A stretch of 64,000 nucleotides of DNA from Calycina herbarum. Taxonomy: Eukaryota > Ascomycota > Leotiomycetes > Helotiales > Pezizellaceae. Shown piece by piece: positions 21,963-31,868 of the stretch. The DNA lies in NCBI GenBank assembly GCA_001414485.1, contig LLEY01000015.1, positions 248,001 through 312,000 of the forward strand, given 5' to 3'. Numbering within the stretch: the first letter of the stretch is position 1; every line of letters starts with the position of its first letter. The notes below the pieces were generated by a model. That model saw nothing but the letters and a program-made list of their open reading frames with translations. It did no database searches and was not told the DNA's origin. The translations under genes and the position numbers were made by a program.

Positions 21963-22415
21963 CATCTTTTGACGCCTACAATGACACCTGCACAGGAAAA
22001 ATCGTTCTGAGGTATTAGCAGTGAATCGACACTTTTTCATAATTAGGTACGTGTTGCTGCTCAATGAAATGTTATAGTGATGGAAGAATGCAAAACGTTG
22101 AACATATCGGCGCTTGGTGTTTGGTAAGAAGGTTAATTACTTAGTGTTGTGATGAAATTATCCTGTGCTAAGACAGAGGAACAAATTTCTTTTCGTTTTC
22201 CAGGGTCAGATTGCCAGATCACTTAGTCAAAATAAATGTGTCCTTTGATGATACGAAATACTTGGCCACTTTTCCCAAACAATGAAATAGACCTGACCTT
22301 AATGTTCTTACTTCCATGCCCATCAATGAAAAACCGTCTGTCCAATGATCATGTTTCATAGAACCATCGAGAATCAGAGCAGGGTGCCATAGCCTTTCTT
22401 TCGCTTGCGCTAATT
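21963..22415. other. Intergenic spacer between HET gene and NLR relic
   Basis: This is the spacer between the converging HET gene and the NLR relic. No supportable feature was found. Confidence 0.4.
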
Positions 22416-25400
22416 TCAAAATCCTCCAACCTCCGAGTTAACAAATTTCCTTGTGAGGGTGTTGATGATTTCCATAGCATCATCCTTATACCCACCCCGG
22501 AAAATCAAGTAGTGGTTTAGATAGTGGTACCTATATCTATGTCAGCAAGCTGTGTGAATCACAGTACTCTAGGGGGTAGAGCGGGTCTTGATGGCATACA
22601 GCTGATATAATTTCAACCGATCCTCATACTCAGCCGCTGGCTCCGTCTTTGGTACGAAAGGGGGTTGCAAGAAGTCATCGTCACACCCATGTTTTCTGCC
22701 ATTGCCAAGACATCTAAAATAGGTATAGTTTACATGCCGCTTTAATGCTCTACTAATGAGTTTGTCCACCCTATCGTAATCTGACCTTTTCAAGCTGGAT
22801 GGGTGTTATAAGAGAAGCTGCTAAAACAGCGTGGGATTGTACTCACCGCCTTACAGGGGGGTGACGGTGACTTCTTGCGACCCCCTTTCGTACAAGTCGA
22901 TGATACTCGTGAAAGAACCCGGCAGAATAGCCACCACTAAATAATGCCAAAAGTAAGCTCCCAAGCAGTGAGTTTGGGATATTCTGGTGTTCTTACAACA
23001 TGCGCATAATTCCTAGCTCATACTCAGAATGTGCGTAGCAAGCGCTAGGGTCGAAAACCACCTCTTCTGCAGTGCGCCAACCAGCAATCTTCCCTCTCGC
23101 CCGATTCCCAATCTACAGGTCTCCATGCACCAATACTGGGTTGATACCTCGTCTATCACCTAGATGGCCGTTACGAAGAAGTTGAGGCACAACATATTGA
23201 ACCACGCCCTCGACCCCAGAACGGAGTTCTTGATCGGTGCCGTGATTCTCGTCAATTAATTGGATAACAGCGAGAAGTCGGTTTTCTGCAAAGAATTTTG
23301 ATCAAGAAGCGCAGAATGAGTTATTTTGCCATGTTGAGCCGCAGTAAGTAGGAAGTGGCCACCCAAACATTGGCTGTTGATATCCTTCTGGTATTGGTGC
23401 TGTAGTGGTGTGAAGTTTGGCAAGCTTTTGTGCAAGCGAAAGTCCACCCCCATCGGCGCTGCTACCATCCCCACGATTTGTGACGTCAAGGAAATCCATC
23501 AACAGGAAGTATTCTGGAGAATTTGAGAATTTACCATGTCCAAGACTATAAGGGCAGATGGAAGGGACTGTGTCTTGCAGAGCGCGGAGGGCAGCATGCT
23601 CGCCTAAGTTCGAGTAAGTATTGTTCATCGTAGCTCAACGTGTGCATTGGCAAGGAGACGCCTGAGAATGACTTACTTGCAAACATTTCTTCGAGTGCCC
23701 CTGATTTCATGAAGTAGTACCTGGTTTTCCCGTTTACAAGTGCAGTAACTTTGGTAGGTTTCGAAAAGCCTGGTTTTCCATGTGCCTGCGAAATGCAGCT
23801 CTCTTGAGGGACCTTCAAAAGCTTGCAAACAGACGGATCTACTTCTGCAAACTCGCTAGGGTCATCTCGTTGACCGGAATCGGTCGCTTCGGGGTCCTCC
23901 TGCTCTTGATCACCACCCTTTATCTCTAGACTTTTTAACAGCTTTGCTAAAGCAAGATGGTTGTTTTCATGGGCTCTCGCACTAGGTGTTTGCATGTTGG
24001 TATCCACAGCATTAGGATCACCACCCGCAGAAAGAAGGAGCTTCACGACTACTTCGTATCCATTTGCAGCCGCTTGGTGTAGTGGTGTTACTTCAGCGTC
24101 ACTACTCGCGTTTGGGTCAACTCCAGCCTCAAGAAGGAGTTGACAAATGACTGTGTGACCGCGCCAGGCAGCCTGCTGAAGCGGTGTCTCTTGCCTATCA
24201 CAACCACTGCTCGGATCGGCCTTTTGTTCAAGAAGAACTCGCACGACATGGTCATGCCCATTCCAAGTCGCCAAATGTAGTGAGGTATTCCCATCGTGTG
24301 ACCTGGCTTCGACTCTTGCACCATTCTGGATCAAGTACGTTGCGATGTGATGATGACCAAACCAAGCTGCATGCATGAGAGGTGTCCAGCCCTGGTCATC
24401 TTCAGTCTCGAGATCTCCTGAATGATTAAGCCAAAATTCCACCAAATCCATATGTCCGTCCCTTGCGGTGAGATGGAGTAGGGTGAGGCCATCTTTGTCT
24501 CTGACACTAACATTGGCGCCGTTCTCAACTAGTAGCTTGATAATTGCAAGATCGACGCAAAATGTTGCCCTTTGCAGGGCAGTCTGTTGGCAGATATCTT
24601 TGGCATCGATGTCCGCTCCAGCCGCCAGTAAAGTGATAAGAACTTGTGAATGGCTGTGAGATGAGGCATGATGAAGAGGTGTCCAGCCCATATTATCAGT
24701 CACACGAATCCTGGCACCGTACTTGATGAGGTCGCGTACTACTTGATGATGACCATTGATTGTAGCCCAGAGTAGTGCTGTGAGGCCATCATTGGTTCTA
24801 ACCTCATGATCTGCACCAAGCTCTAGTAGCAATCTTACCACATCATCGTGACCATTTTCGGCTGCCCAAATCAATGGAGTGAGTCCATTCGAATCAGCTT
24901 CGTTGATGTTGTCTCCTCTGTCAATAAGTGCTAACACGAGTCTACCTATTCCACCATAGGCAGCAAGATGCAATGGGGTGAAAGCTCCTGGTTTTTTCTC
25001 CCACTCCTGTCTATTTTCTGCCCAGTAAGTGTCTAACCAGTGCTGACGAGACAGCGAACTAGTAGAGAAGAGATTCAAATCTTACTTCGCTTTCCACGGC
25101 ATATATCCCCTGGATTCCTTGGCATGGTGAGTCCAGTAACAAGTAGTGTACCCTAAGAGGGAAGAAAAATTGTGTGCACCCTGCGCATGAGCTCTCGGTA
25201 AGTTGATATGATCAATGAAAGATGTTGTTAGTTCGGCATGATAAACATCTGCTGGGGAAGAGAAAACTTCCTCCACGGAGCGAAGGTAAGTCTTCACGGA
25301 CTGATGAACGAAGTGCACAATATCTTGCCGCTGGCTGATGAACGAGTTGCATGAGGCTAAATACGTTTGCATAGAATCTAGTTGGTTGAGAGGGAGATTC

Positions 25401-27560
25401 ATCGAGACTGCCAGCTCTTGCATTGTGAGGGGTCGTAGAGCAAGTACCATTGATCTGAGAATGGCTTTTGCATGTGCCACAAGGTCTTCGTCTGATATTG
25501 TCATAATCTGCTCCATTATGCGTTGGTATAAAGGTGTGAGACCAGGGGGTAGCCCCTCCAATATCAACTTCGTGTCCTCCATATGAACACCAGACTGAGA
25601 TAACTCACGATACGCCATGGAGACGTACAAGAAAGTGCCCTCAGATTTCTCTTGCAAACTAGCCTTAACATAGTTAGTGAGAGCAGTGTCGTATCCCTTA
25701 AGTTCTCGAAGTTCGTGGACCGCTGGTCAATGAACCGCCAGACCGCTTCTTGGACGCGATTTGCATTCCTCTCAAGGCTAACATCAAGTGTCTGCCGAAG
25801 TGGACATGATATGTGTTCAACATTCCGACTAGTAACCAACCATTTGACCTGACTAGCCTTGCTGTTTACATTCGGGCTCGCTAAGAGGTCTGATTTTGAG
25901 TCCAACGCTGGGTTCAGGAGCTCCAGCAACCTTTTAGTCGAGTGATCGTCGCATTCGTCAAGAGCGTCGATAATAATGTAGGCTTGCTGAATATTGATGA
26001 GAATATTCGTTAGTATAGTCCACAAGGAAAGTAATGCGTTCGGCGAAGTAAACAGCTGGTCTCCTTCTTTTTCGTATACGGACTTAAAGTAAGTGTATAA
26101 CTCGGGACGCTATTGAAGAAACTGGTAGATGAGGGAGCGGAGAATGGCAATCGAGGAGTTGCGACGGTTGTCCTTGTTGTCGCAGAAGAAATAGGCAGCA
26201 CAAGTCTCCGACTGCCAGTTTGTATCATCCACTTTGATTCTCTCGATTGTGTCTCTCACAACCGAAATGGCGAGCATAGTCTTCCCCTTGCCAGGATCAC
26301 CATGAATCCATAATACCCTTGTCCCTTGGGATTGTAGCCACTGAGTGAATGCTACATCCATTTCTAACCAATAACCCGACCCCTCTAGTAACCTACCATT
26401 GCTGTGCTCAATTATTTCGATGTCGTCCGAAGGGTCGGTCACAATAAGGCATCGAGGTATTTCTTATTGTCCTTTAAAAACCCTATAGAATGTCAGATAT
26501 GGGTTGGACCTTCAGATTATGGAATAGCAACTCACCAAACTGGGCGTCTGAATCTGATATTCTCGTGAGCAACGTGCGGGCGAACTGAATAATTTTTGAG
26601 GTGGTAGAACTTACCTCGCATTCGCATGCGCTTTGCGACACAGCCCTTTGCTTCCTCAACAATCTTGATGACCTGATCTCGTACCGCCATGTAATTTGCG
26701 TCGTCTGGCTGTGAAAACCTAATCATCAAGAGATGGTCAACCGATAGGCCGACCTTTGGAAATCCATTGATTGTCCCTGACTGTTCATCTACTGCAAAGA
26801 GAAGTTCACTTCCATCATCAGATACTCTTGTATGTGACAACGTTTCCGATTTGAACCCTTGGAAAAAGCAAAACAGAGGGATCAGGTGGATATTTGCGAT
26901 CCGAGTAAAGTCTTGTAGAAGTTCTGCCAAAAAGTCACTGTCTTTTTCTACTACCGGCAAAAGGGTATGTCGTTCACCAAATCCGACAGCGGCAGCAATT
27001 GACGCGATGATTGCTGCCTTTGATTGAGACGTGGAATCCTTGTGTGGAGTACCGAGAAATACGACACCTGCGAACGTCTTCGCCAACAGAATTGCCTTCA
27101 TCAAGTCAGTGCTTTCAACATGACACTTTCACGTCGTCCACGAGGAAACCTAACTTTTTGTATCACAAGACCTCCAAAACAATGCCCAATAAACACCAAC
27201 GGCCGTAATGGGCATTCCTAAACAATTAGTTTTCATCCGAGTTTATGAGAAGCCGCACTCGCCTTTCGCAAACTGATGATATTGCGTAGAAGCTCGTCTG
27301 CAGCCAAGGGAAGTCGCTGATGGATACTATCAGTACCCACCCACGATGGATTGTATGTAAACTGCAATATCCTAGAATTCGGAATGCATAGCGGCAGCAT
27401 GTTCGGGTCACTCAGCCAGCCGACGTCACCCTCACGCCATGGATCTCCTTCTAAGCTGGTGATAGAGCCTAATCCGGGAACGGCTACGATACTACCAGCA
27501 TAATTGAGTGTGAGCCTTGGAGAGTGGAAGAAAGACCACTCACTCTACAAGATTTGCCGA
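22416..27560 (-). pseudogene. NLR relic: SesB-like hydrolase - NACHT - 11 ankyrins - fructosamine kinase fusion
   Basis: The N-terminal alpha/beta-hydrolase has the elbow FIGHCFGGLVIQ (~27,170) and FAGVVFLGTPHKDS. NACHT follows, with P-loop IHGDPGKGKTML and Walker B-like YIIIDALDECDD, then the winged-helix region (GLTPLYQRIMEQI, IVHFVHQSVKTYL). Eleven 33-residue ankyrin repeats cover 25,000-23,940. The same frame runs into the kinase N-lobe (KTRYYFMKSGALEEMF), an intron (23676-23604), AKLHTTTAPIPEGYQQP, VLVHGDL, FDPSACYAHSEYELGIMRML and YRYHYLNHYLIFRGGYKD. Lesions are: frameshift near 26,455; TAG at 26110-26112; frameshift near 25,730; TAA at 25082-25084; TGA at 23302-23304 and TAG at 23113-23115 (both at expected Trp). 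The 5' end is uncertain. Fungal NLRs sense non-self and trigger cell death. This copy cannot make the full protein. Confidence 0.85.
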
Positions 27561-28353
27561 ATCAACGCCCAGAATAGAAGGTTCGTAAATTGTTTTCAAT
27601 CCGAGGGCGCTAGGAAAATCCTTTGATAGTATTAGATTTGTAAAATATAATGCGGAGATTCAGGGTTGAAACCGTGTTGGCATCGCTAGGCGAATTACTG
27701 CTCGATTAACGAGCTTGGGTTTCGAGCGAGGCACTCATCGTGGTGTTCTCGGGCGATGTGAATATGGAGAAAAATATTGATGTGGGGAAATAACTGGGTA
27801 TGTGATCTCCTCCGATTAGAAGATATAGAAATCGCCAGAGGTAGGTAAGATCTACACCCGTCCCCCCTCGGGTGCTCTCAGCGTGGCTTTCTTGTGTAAC
27901 CTCACAGTGTGAGGAGCAACATAAGAAAGTCAACGTGCTGCCCCTCATTTTCTTGCAGTGAAGGCTGCGAGGATCGTCACAGCTCGGTGATGCTATAGTT
28001 ACAGCTGATGCACTTACATCCAATCAAAGTCTTGCACCACCCCAACATTTCCTCCGATTAAATCTCCGAGCCCCAACTGCCCAGCCAACCACGTACTAGG
28101 CTGAGGAAGGCAAGCAACACCTCTTAGGCTAGGACAAGGAAGGCTAATCGAACAGGTTCGTTGGCTGGGATGAGGAAGGCAACTTGAAAAGCGAGGCTAG
28201 GGCCAGGCTTTGGCTGTAGGCTAAGGAAGGAGAAGACCCTTGGCTGGAGCGTTGAAAACACTGCTTTGCGGTGGTGGAAATCTATTTTTAAGTCATAATT
28301 CCAACTTCTCCCACGGTTCGCCTCAGACTGTACTGCCCTTCAGTAATTGAAAC
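27561..28353. promoter_or_regulatory. Divergent upstream region between NLR relic and FAD oxidoreductase
   Basis: This is about 800 bases upstream of both genes. The part at 28,097-28,250 holds a cluster of GGCT…GGAAGGC motifs, listed separately. A 105-codon minus frame at 27,706-28,023 has no recognisable domain. Confidence 0.4.
28097..28250. repeat. Cluster of GGCTRRGGAAGGC-like motifs upstream of the FAD oxidoreductase
   Basis: The variants TAGGCTGAGGAAGGCAA, GACAAGGAAGGCTAA, GGGATGAGGAAGGCAA and TAGGCTAAGGAAGGAG recur with GGCTAGG or GGCTTGGCT spacers, all on one strand, ending about 100 bases before the ATG. This could be a repeated regulatory site or a decayed minisatellite. Confidence 0.45.
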
Positions 28354-29618
28354 ATGTCAACTCCATTGGAAGCGCCCGCGGAACGGGTTAAAGTGGATGC
28401 GATCCAGCGGATTGTCATAATAGGTCAGTCATTGCTACCAATAAGAGGCTTTGGATCTAAGAAATGGCTGACTCTGTGTGAGCTGCAGGTGGGGGCGTTA
28501 TAGGTTCAAGTGCCGCCTACTTCCTGACTTCTCATCCCAAGTACAGTCCTCAGAGGCATTTGATTACACTTCTGGAGGCTACGAAGGTGGCCGGTGGAGC
28601 TTCTGGGAAGGCTGGAGGTTGCCTCGCGGAATGGGCTACTCCAACATGCCTTGCTAGTCTAAGCTTCCAGCTTCATGCAGAGCTTGCAGCAGAACATGAT
28701 GGCCCGAAGCGATGGGGGTATCGTAGAGCCTGTTGCTTGGATTGCGAGACAGACACTCGGACCGATGACTTGATCTCGAAGGTGCCTCCTCCAGCGTGCG
28801 AGGATACAAAGTGCCCGAATTGGGTAATTCCAGGACGTCTCAAGTCTTACCACGAGATAGGCAACCCCATGAACACTGGCCAGGTGCATCCGTATCTATT
28901 CACAACATTCTTAGCAGATCAAGCGAAGAGTAACGGAGTAAATCTTATAATAGGTTGTGCGACCACGATTAACTACTCTGAGAAGGGAACGGGCGTAACC
29001 TCTGTCACTTACACCACCGGAGACTCCACAACTGCAGAAGAGCTGAAAGCAGATCGCGTTATCTTAGCGGCAGGTCCATGGACATCGAACCTGCTTCCAG
29101 GAGCGCCAATCAGTGGTTCTAGAAGTCACAGCATCATCCTCAGTATGCCTTCCAACAAGACGGATCCATCCATCCTCTTCTTCAATCGACCAGATCCAAA
29201 TTCTTGGTTTCCAAAACTTGAAGTCTACCCCCGTCCCGATGACACCACTTACCTATGTGGGCCGACAGACCATCGTGTACCATTGCCGGCCTCGACAGAT
29301 TTAGTAGACGTTGATTTAGAGAGCTGTCAGTTGATCAGGCGAGCAGCCGAAAGCCTCTCTGTCCAGTTTTGGAGCCGAAAGCTGCTAGTTGAGCAAGCGT
29401 GCTATCGGCCAGTGGTGAATGTCGTTGGACGGGACCGTTCTACTGGGCCTCTATTCGGAGAGACCAGTATTACTGGGCTCATTTTAGCAGCTGGACATGA
29501 TCAGTGGGGAATACAAAACTCCTTAGCTACTGGAAAGATTATTAGTGAGCTGGTATTTGACGGTAAAGCGACGAGCGCGGACATATCGAGTCTTGACCCT
29601 AGGAAAGTAGGATTGTAG
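28354..29618 (+). CDS. FAD-dependent oxidoreductase (DAO family, Tda3-like)
   Basis: The exons are 28354-28423 and 28489-29618, giving 399 residues. The 65-base intron splits the dinucleotide-binding motif, which joins as IVIIGGGVIGSSAAYFL (GxGxxG). Next comes ATKVAGGASGKAGGCLAEWA, the GASGKAGG signature seen in the fungal Tda3-like branch. RVILAAGPWTSNLLPGAPIS and GLILAAGHDQWGIQNSLATG are the C-terminal FAD contacts. The family oxidises amines or amino-acid-type substrates; yeast Tda3 is linked to endosome-Golgi traffic and its reaction is unknown. The gene appears intact. It lies head-to-head with the NLR relic and tail-to-tail with the kinase gene at 29.75-30.95 kb. Confidence 0.85.
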
Positions 29619-29751
29619 TACTGGGGCACTCTGCTAGTTTGAAGAAAATGCCATTTTTGAATGCTGCATGTTGCACGAGTACCCCGGGCCCATTTTTAAT
29701 ACTCCAGTGCCTGCCATCTACGTTCCCGGTTGCTCTCGTCCAAGTGAACTT

Positions 29752-30946
29752 CTAGAGACCTGCCTTAGCAGTATCATACTTCTGCAACAGGCGCTTCATA
29801 ATCCCCATTGCGATAGACTTATATCTACCACCAAAGCAGGTGAACCTGTATGCGTTCCCGAACATTGAATAGTGATTCAGATGATGATACCTGGATGATA
29901 TTAGGTATTTTCATGACTGTGACCAAAATGGAAATATCGAGACTTACACCTGGTATAGTTCTATTCTGTCTTCATATTCTTCAATAGGTTTCGTCTTGGG
30001 ACATAATTTATGATACTCCAGGTAAAATGCATCGCTAAATCGACCAAACATCTTCATGATGCCAAGTTCGTATTCATTGTGTGCATAGAACGCCGATGGA
30101 TCGAACATGACCTCTTCTGCCCCTCTACCTTCAAGACTGCCCATGCCAGTGTTTCCAAACCAGAGATCCCCATGGACTAGTCTGGGCACAACGCCTCTGC
30201 CGTTTTCCAGGTGATCATCTTCAAGAAGCCTTGGGACAACGGTGGATATAGTGGCCTCCACCAACCTCTGCAATTCCAAATCTGCTCCATGCTTCTCTTT
30301 AGCGCTTTTCAAAATGAATCTTAAGCGGTTCTCGGCATAAAACTTGGCCCATGACTCTTGATATGAGTTGTCTTGTGGCGTATCCCCGCAACAGGTCGTC
30401 ACCGGAAACCCGAACTGTGGTCTTGAATACCCTTCAGGGATTGGTGTGGCAGTCGAGTGAAGTTTTGCCAGCTTTGCCGCGAGAGATTGGCGGGCGGCTG
30501 GGCGTACAAAGGATAGAAGAAAGCCAATCGTAGGGAATGCTGCTTTCTCAGACGCCAGATAGTCGATTGTCACAAAGGAGGTGGTCGGAGAGGACTGGAA
30601 GTTGCCCCAGCCAAAGGACCGAGGGCAGAGAGTAGGCACGGCGGAATTTATTGCTTGAAGAGATGCGTGCTCTCCTGTTTCAGCGCGTAACAGGATTAGT
30701 GACTTGTTCCAACACGCAAAATGCTGATCAGGACTGTGTACCTTGTACCATGATCTGGCCCTCGATTCCCGTTGCCATCTTGATGAAGTAGCATTTCTCG
30801 GAATCATCCTCAAGTTTGGTGATGATCTTGCCCGTCCTGGCACTGCTGCAGCCCTCGCCGCCGGTATTCAACGACAACATGGTTTTGGATGGATCTAGTC
30901 CCAGCAATTCCGTGATGGCCTGATCCAACTCCATGGCAATTTCCAA
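29752..30946 (-). CDS. Fructosamine/ketosamine-3-kinase family protein
   Basis: The exons are 30946-30742, 30674-29948 and 29890-29752, giving 356 residues; a start at 30934 is an alternative. Donor GTAAGT at 29947 is required to join LYQV to YHHLNHYSMFG. The N-lobe has KCYFIKMATGIEGQIMVQGE. The C-lobe carries AKLHSTATPIPEGY, the catalytic loop RLVHGDLWFGN (phosphotransferase Asp and Asn) and FDPSAFYAHNEYELGIM (metal-binding Asp and the family YAHNE box). Enzymes of this family phosphorylate sugar adducts on protein amines, which then fall off (deglycation). All key residues are present, so it is probably active. It is a close paralogue of the kinase domain at the end of the nearby NLR relic and shares its first intron position. 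Confidence 0.88.
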
Positions 30947-31556
30947 TTTCCAAGGACGTGATGAGTAGCACCAAGGGGTAAATATGGGAGGTAAAGATCA
31001 CAAGGTCCTGGACTTAGGATGTGAAGGTCCGGACATGAACATGTAATTTGGAAAGCCTCTAGATCGATGACCAAAGACAGTTTTTATGTCCATTTGATCG
31101 ATCTATGAGCTCTGAGAGTGGAGTGGTGAGTTGAGGTGATGCGGGCGGGCAAGAGTCAATGGGTGTGGGGTGCTCGATATCAAAAAATCGAAAATTCACT
31201 ACCACCACCACCCCCTCTGCCTCCTTTCCCGTTCAGAAGGTCTTCAATTCTCGTGTAACCACACAACATTCTAGAATATACACATATGATGTGACCGCAT
31301 GACGTGACTCGAATTCGTGGTATGCGGAGAGTTCGAAAAAACGCTTGGGGTTCGAGATGCCGCTATCTATTAATTTACATTATTTAGTTCTTCGGTATGC
31401 TTATATCTCTAATTACTATAAGTGTGGGATAAAATTTTATTAACTCCTGGAAACCCTAGCAGTTGAACTACACAGAAAATTACAAAGAAAGCAGCAAATC
31501 CGGTCAGTTACAAGATACCACTACTGACACTTTGAATTCCTTTAACGATTTCACAG
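30947..31556. other. Upstream region of the ketosamine kinase
   Basis: This is the upstream region of the minus-strand kinase, with a CCACCACCACC tract near 31,202. A possible intron end lies at 31,502-31,556 (GTCAGT…TTCACAG). Confidence 0.4.
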
Positions 31557-31772
31557 AACGCTCTGTGTGAAGAACTCATTCCTCGTACCAAACACCGCTG
31601 TGGTCATGTGGTTGATCAAACTGGAACTCGTAAGGAGTATGAGAATTGTGGGAATTGCGGTACCGTGAAGCATACTTCGTACCTTGGGCAGACGACAAAG
31701 AAGGACCCGTGTATGGATTGCGTTGAAGATGGGCTTTGGGTCAAGGTTGAAGGCGCCTGGAAAAAGGCTTAG
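31557..31772 (+). CDS. Small Cys-rich, zinc-ribbon-like C-terminal exon (5' exon not resolved)
   Basis: From an acceptor TTTCACAG the frame stays open for 71 codons to TAG. It reads NALCEELIPRTKHRCGHVVD, later YENCGNCGTVKHTSY and KKDPCMDCVEDGLWVK. Six cysteines, two of them in CGNC-type spacing and a second pair in CMDC, plus histidines suggest zinc binding. The upstream intron has a good donor and branch site (CTACTGACA), but the preceding exon has no clean open frame to an ATG. It may be a short gene with a missed first exon or a remnant. I do not recognise the family. Confidence 0.45.
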   Translation, partial: NALCEELIPRTKHRCGHVVDQTGTRKEYENCGNCGTVKHTSYLGQTTKKDPCMDCVEDGLWVKVEGAWKKA

Positions 31773-31868
31773 CGCCACCACGGTTATGGTGGGTTCACCC
31801 AGTCTCGCCTACTACCGCCTCAATTTCTGCAATGCATTTGCTTTGACGCTTCTCCTATAATCCATACT

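Noticed and set aside
27706..28023. 105-codon minus frame as N-terminal exon of the NLR relic
   Set aside because: No similarity to hydrolase N-termini and no good splice into VAVPGLGS; left as upstream region.
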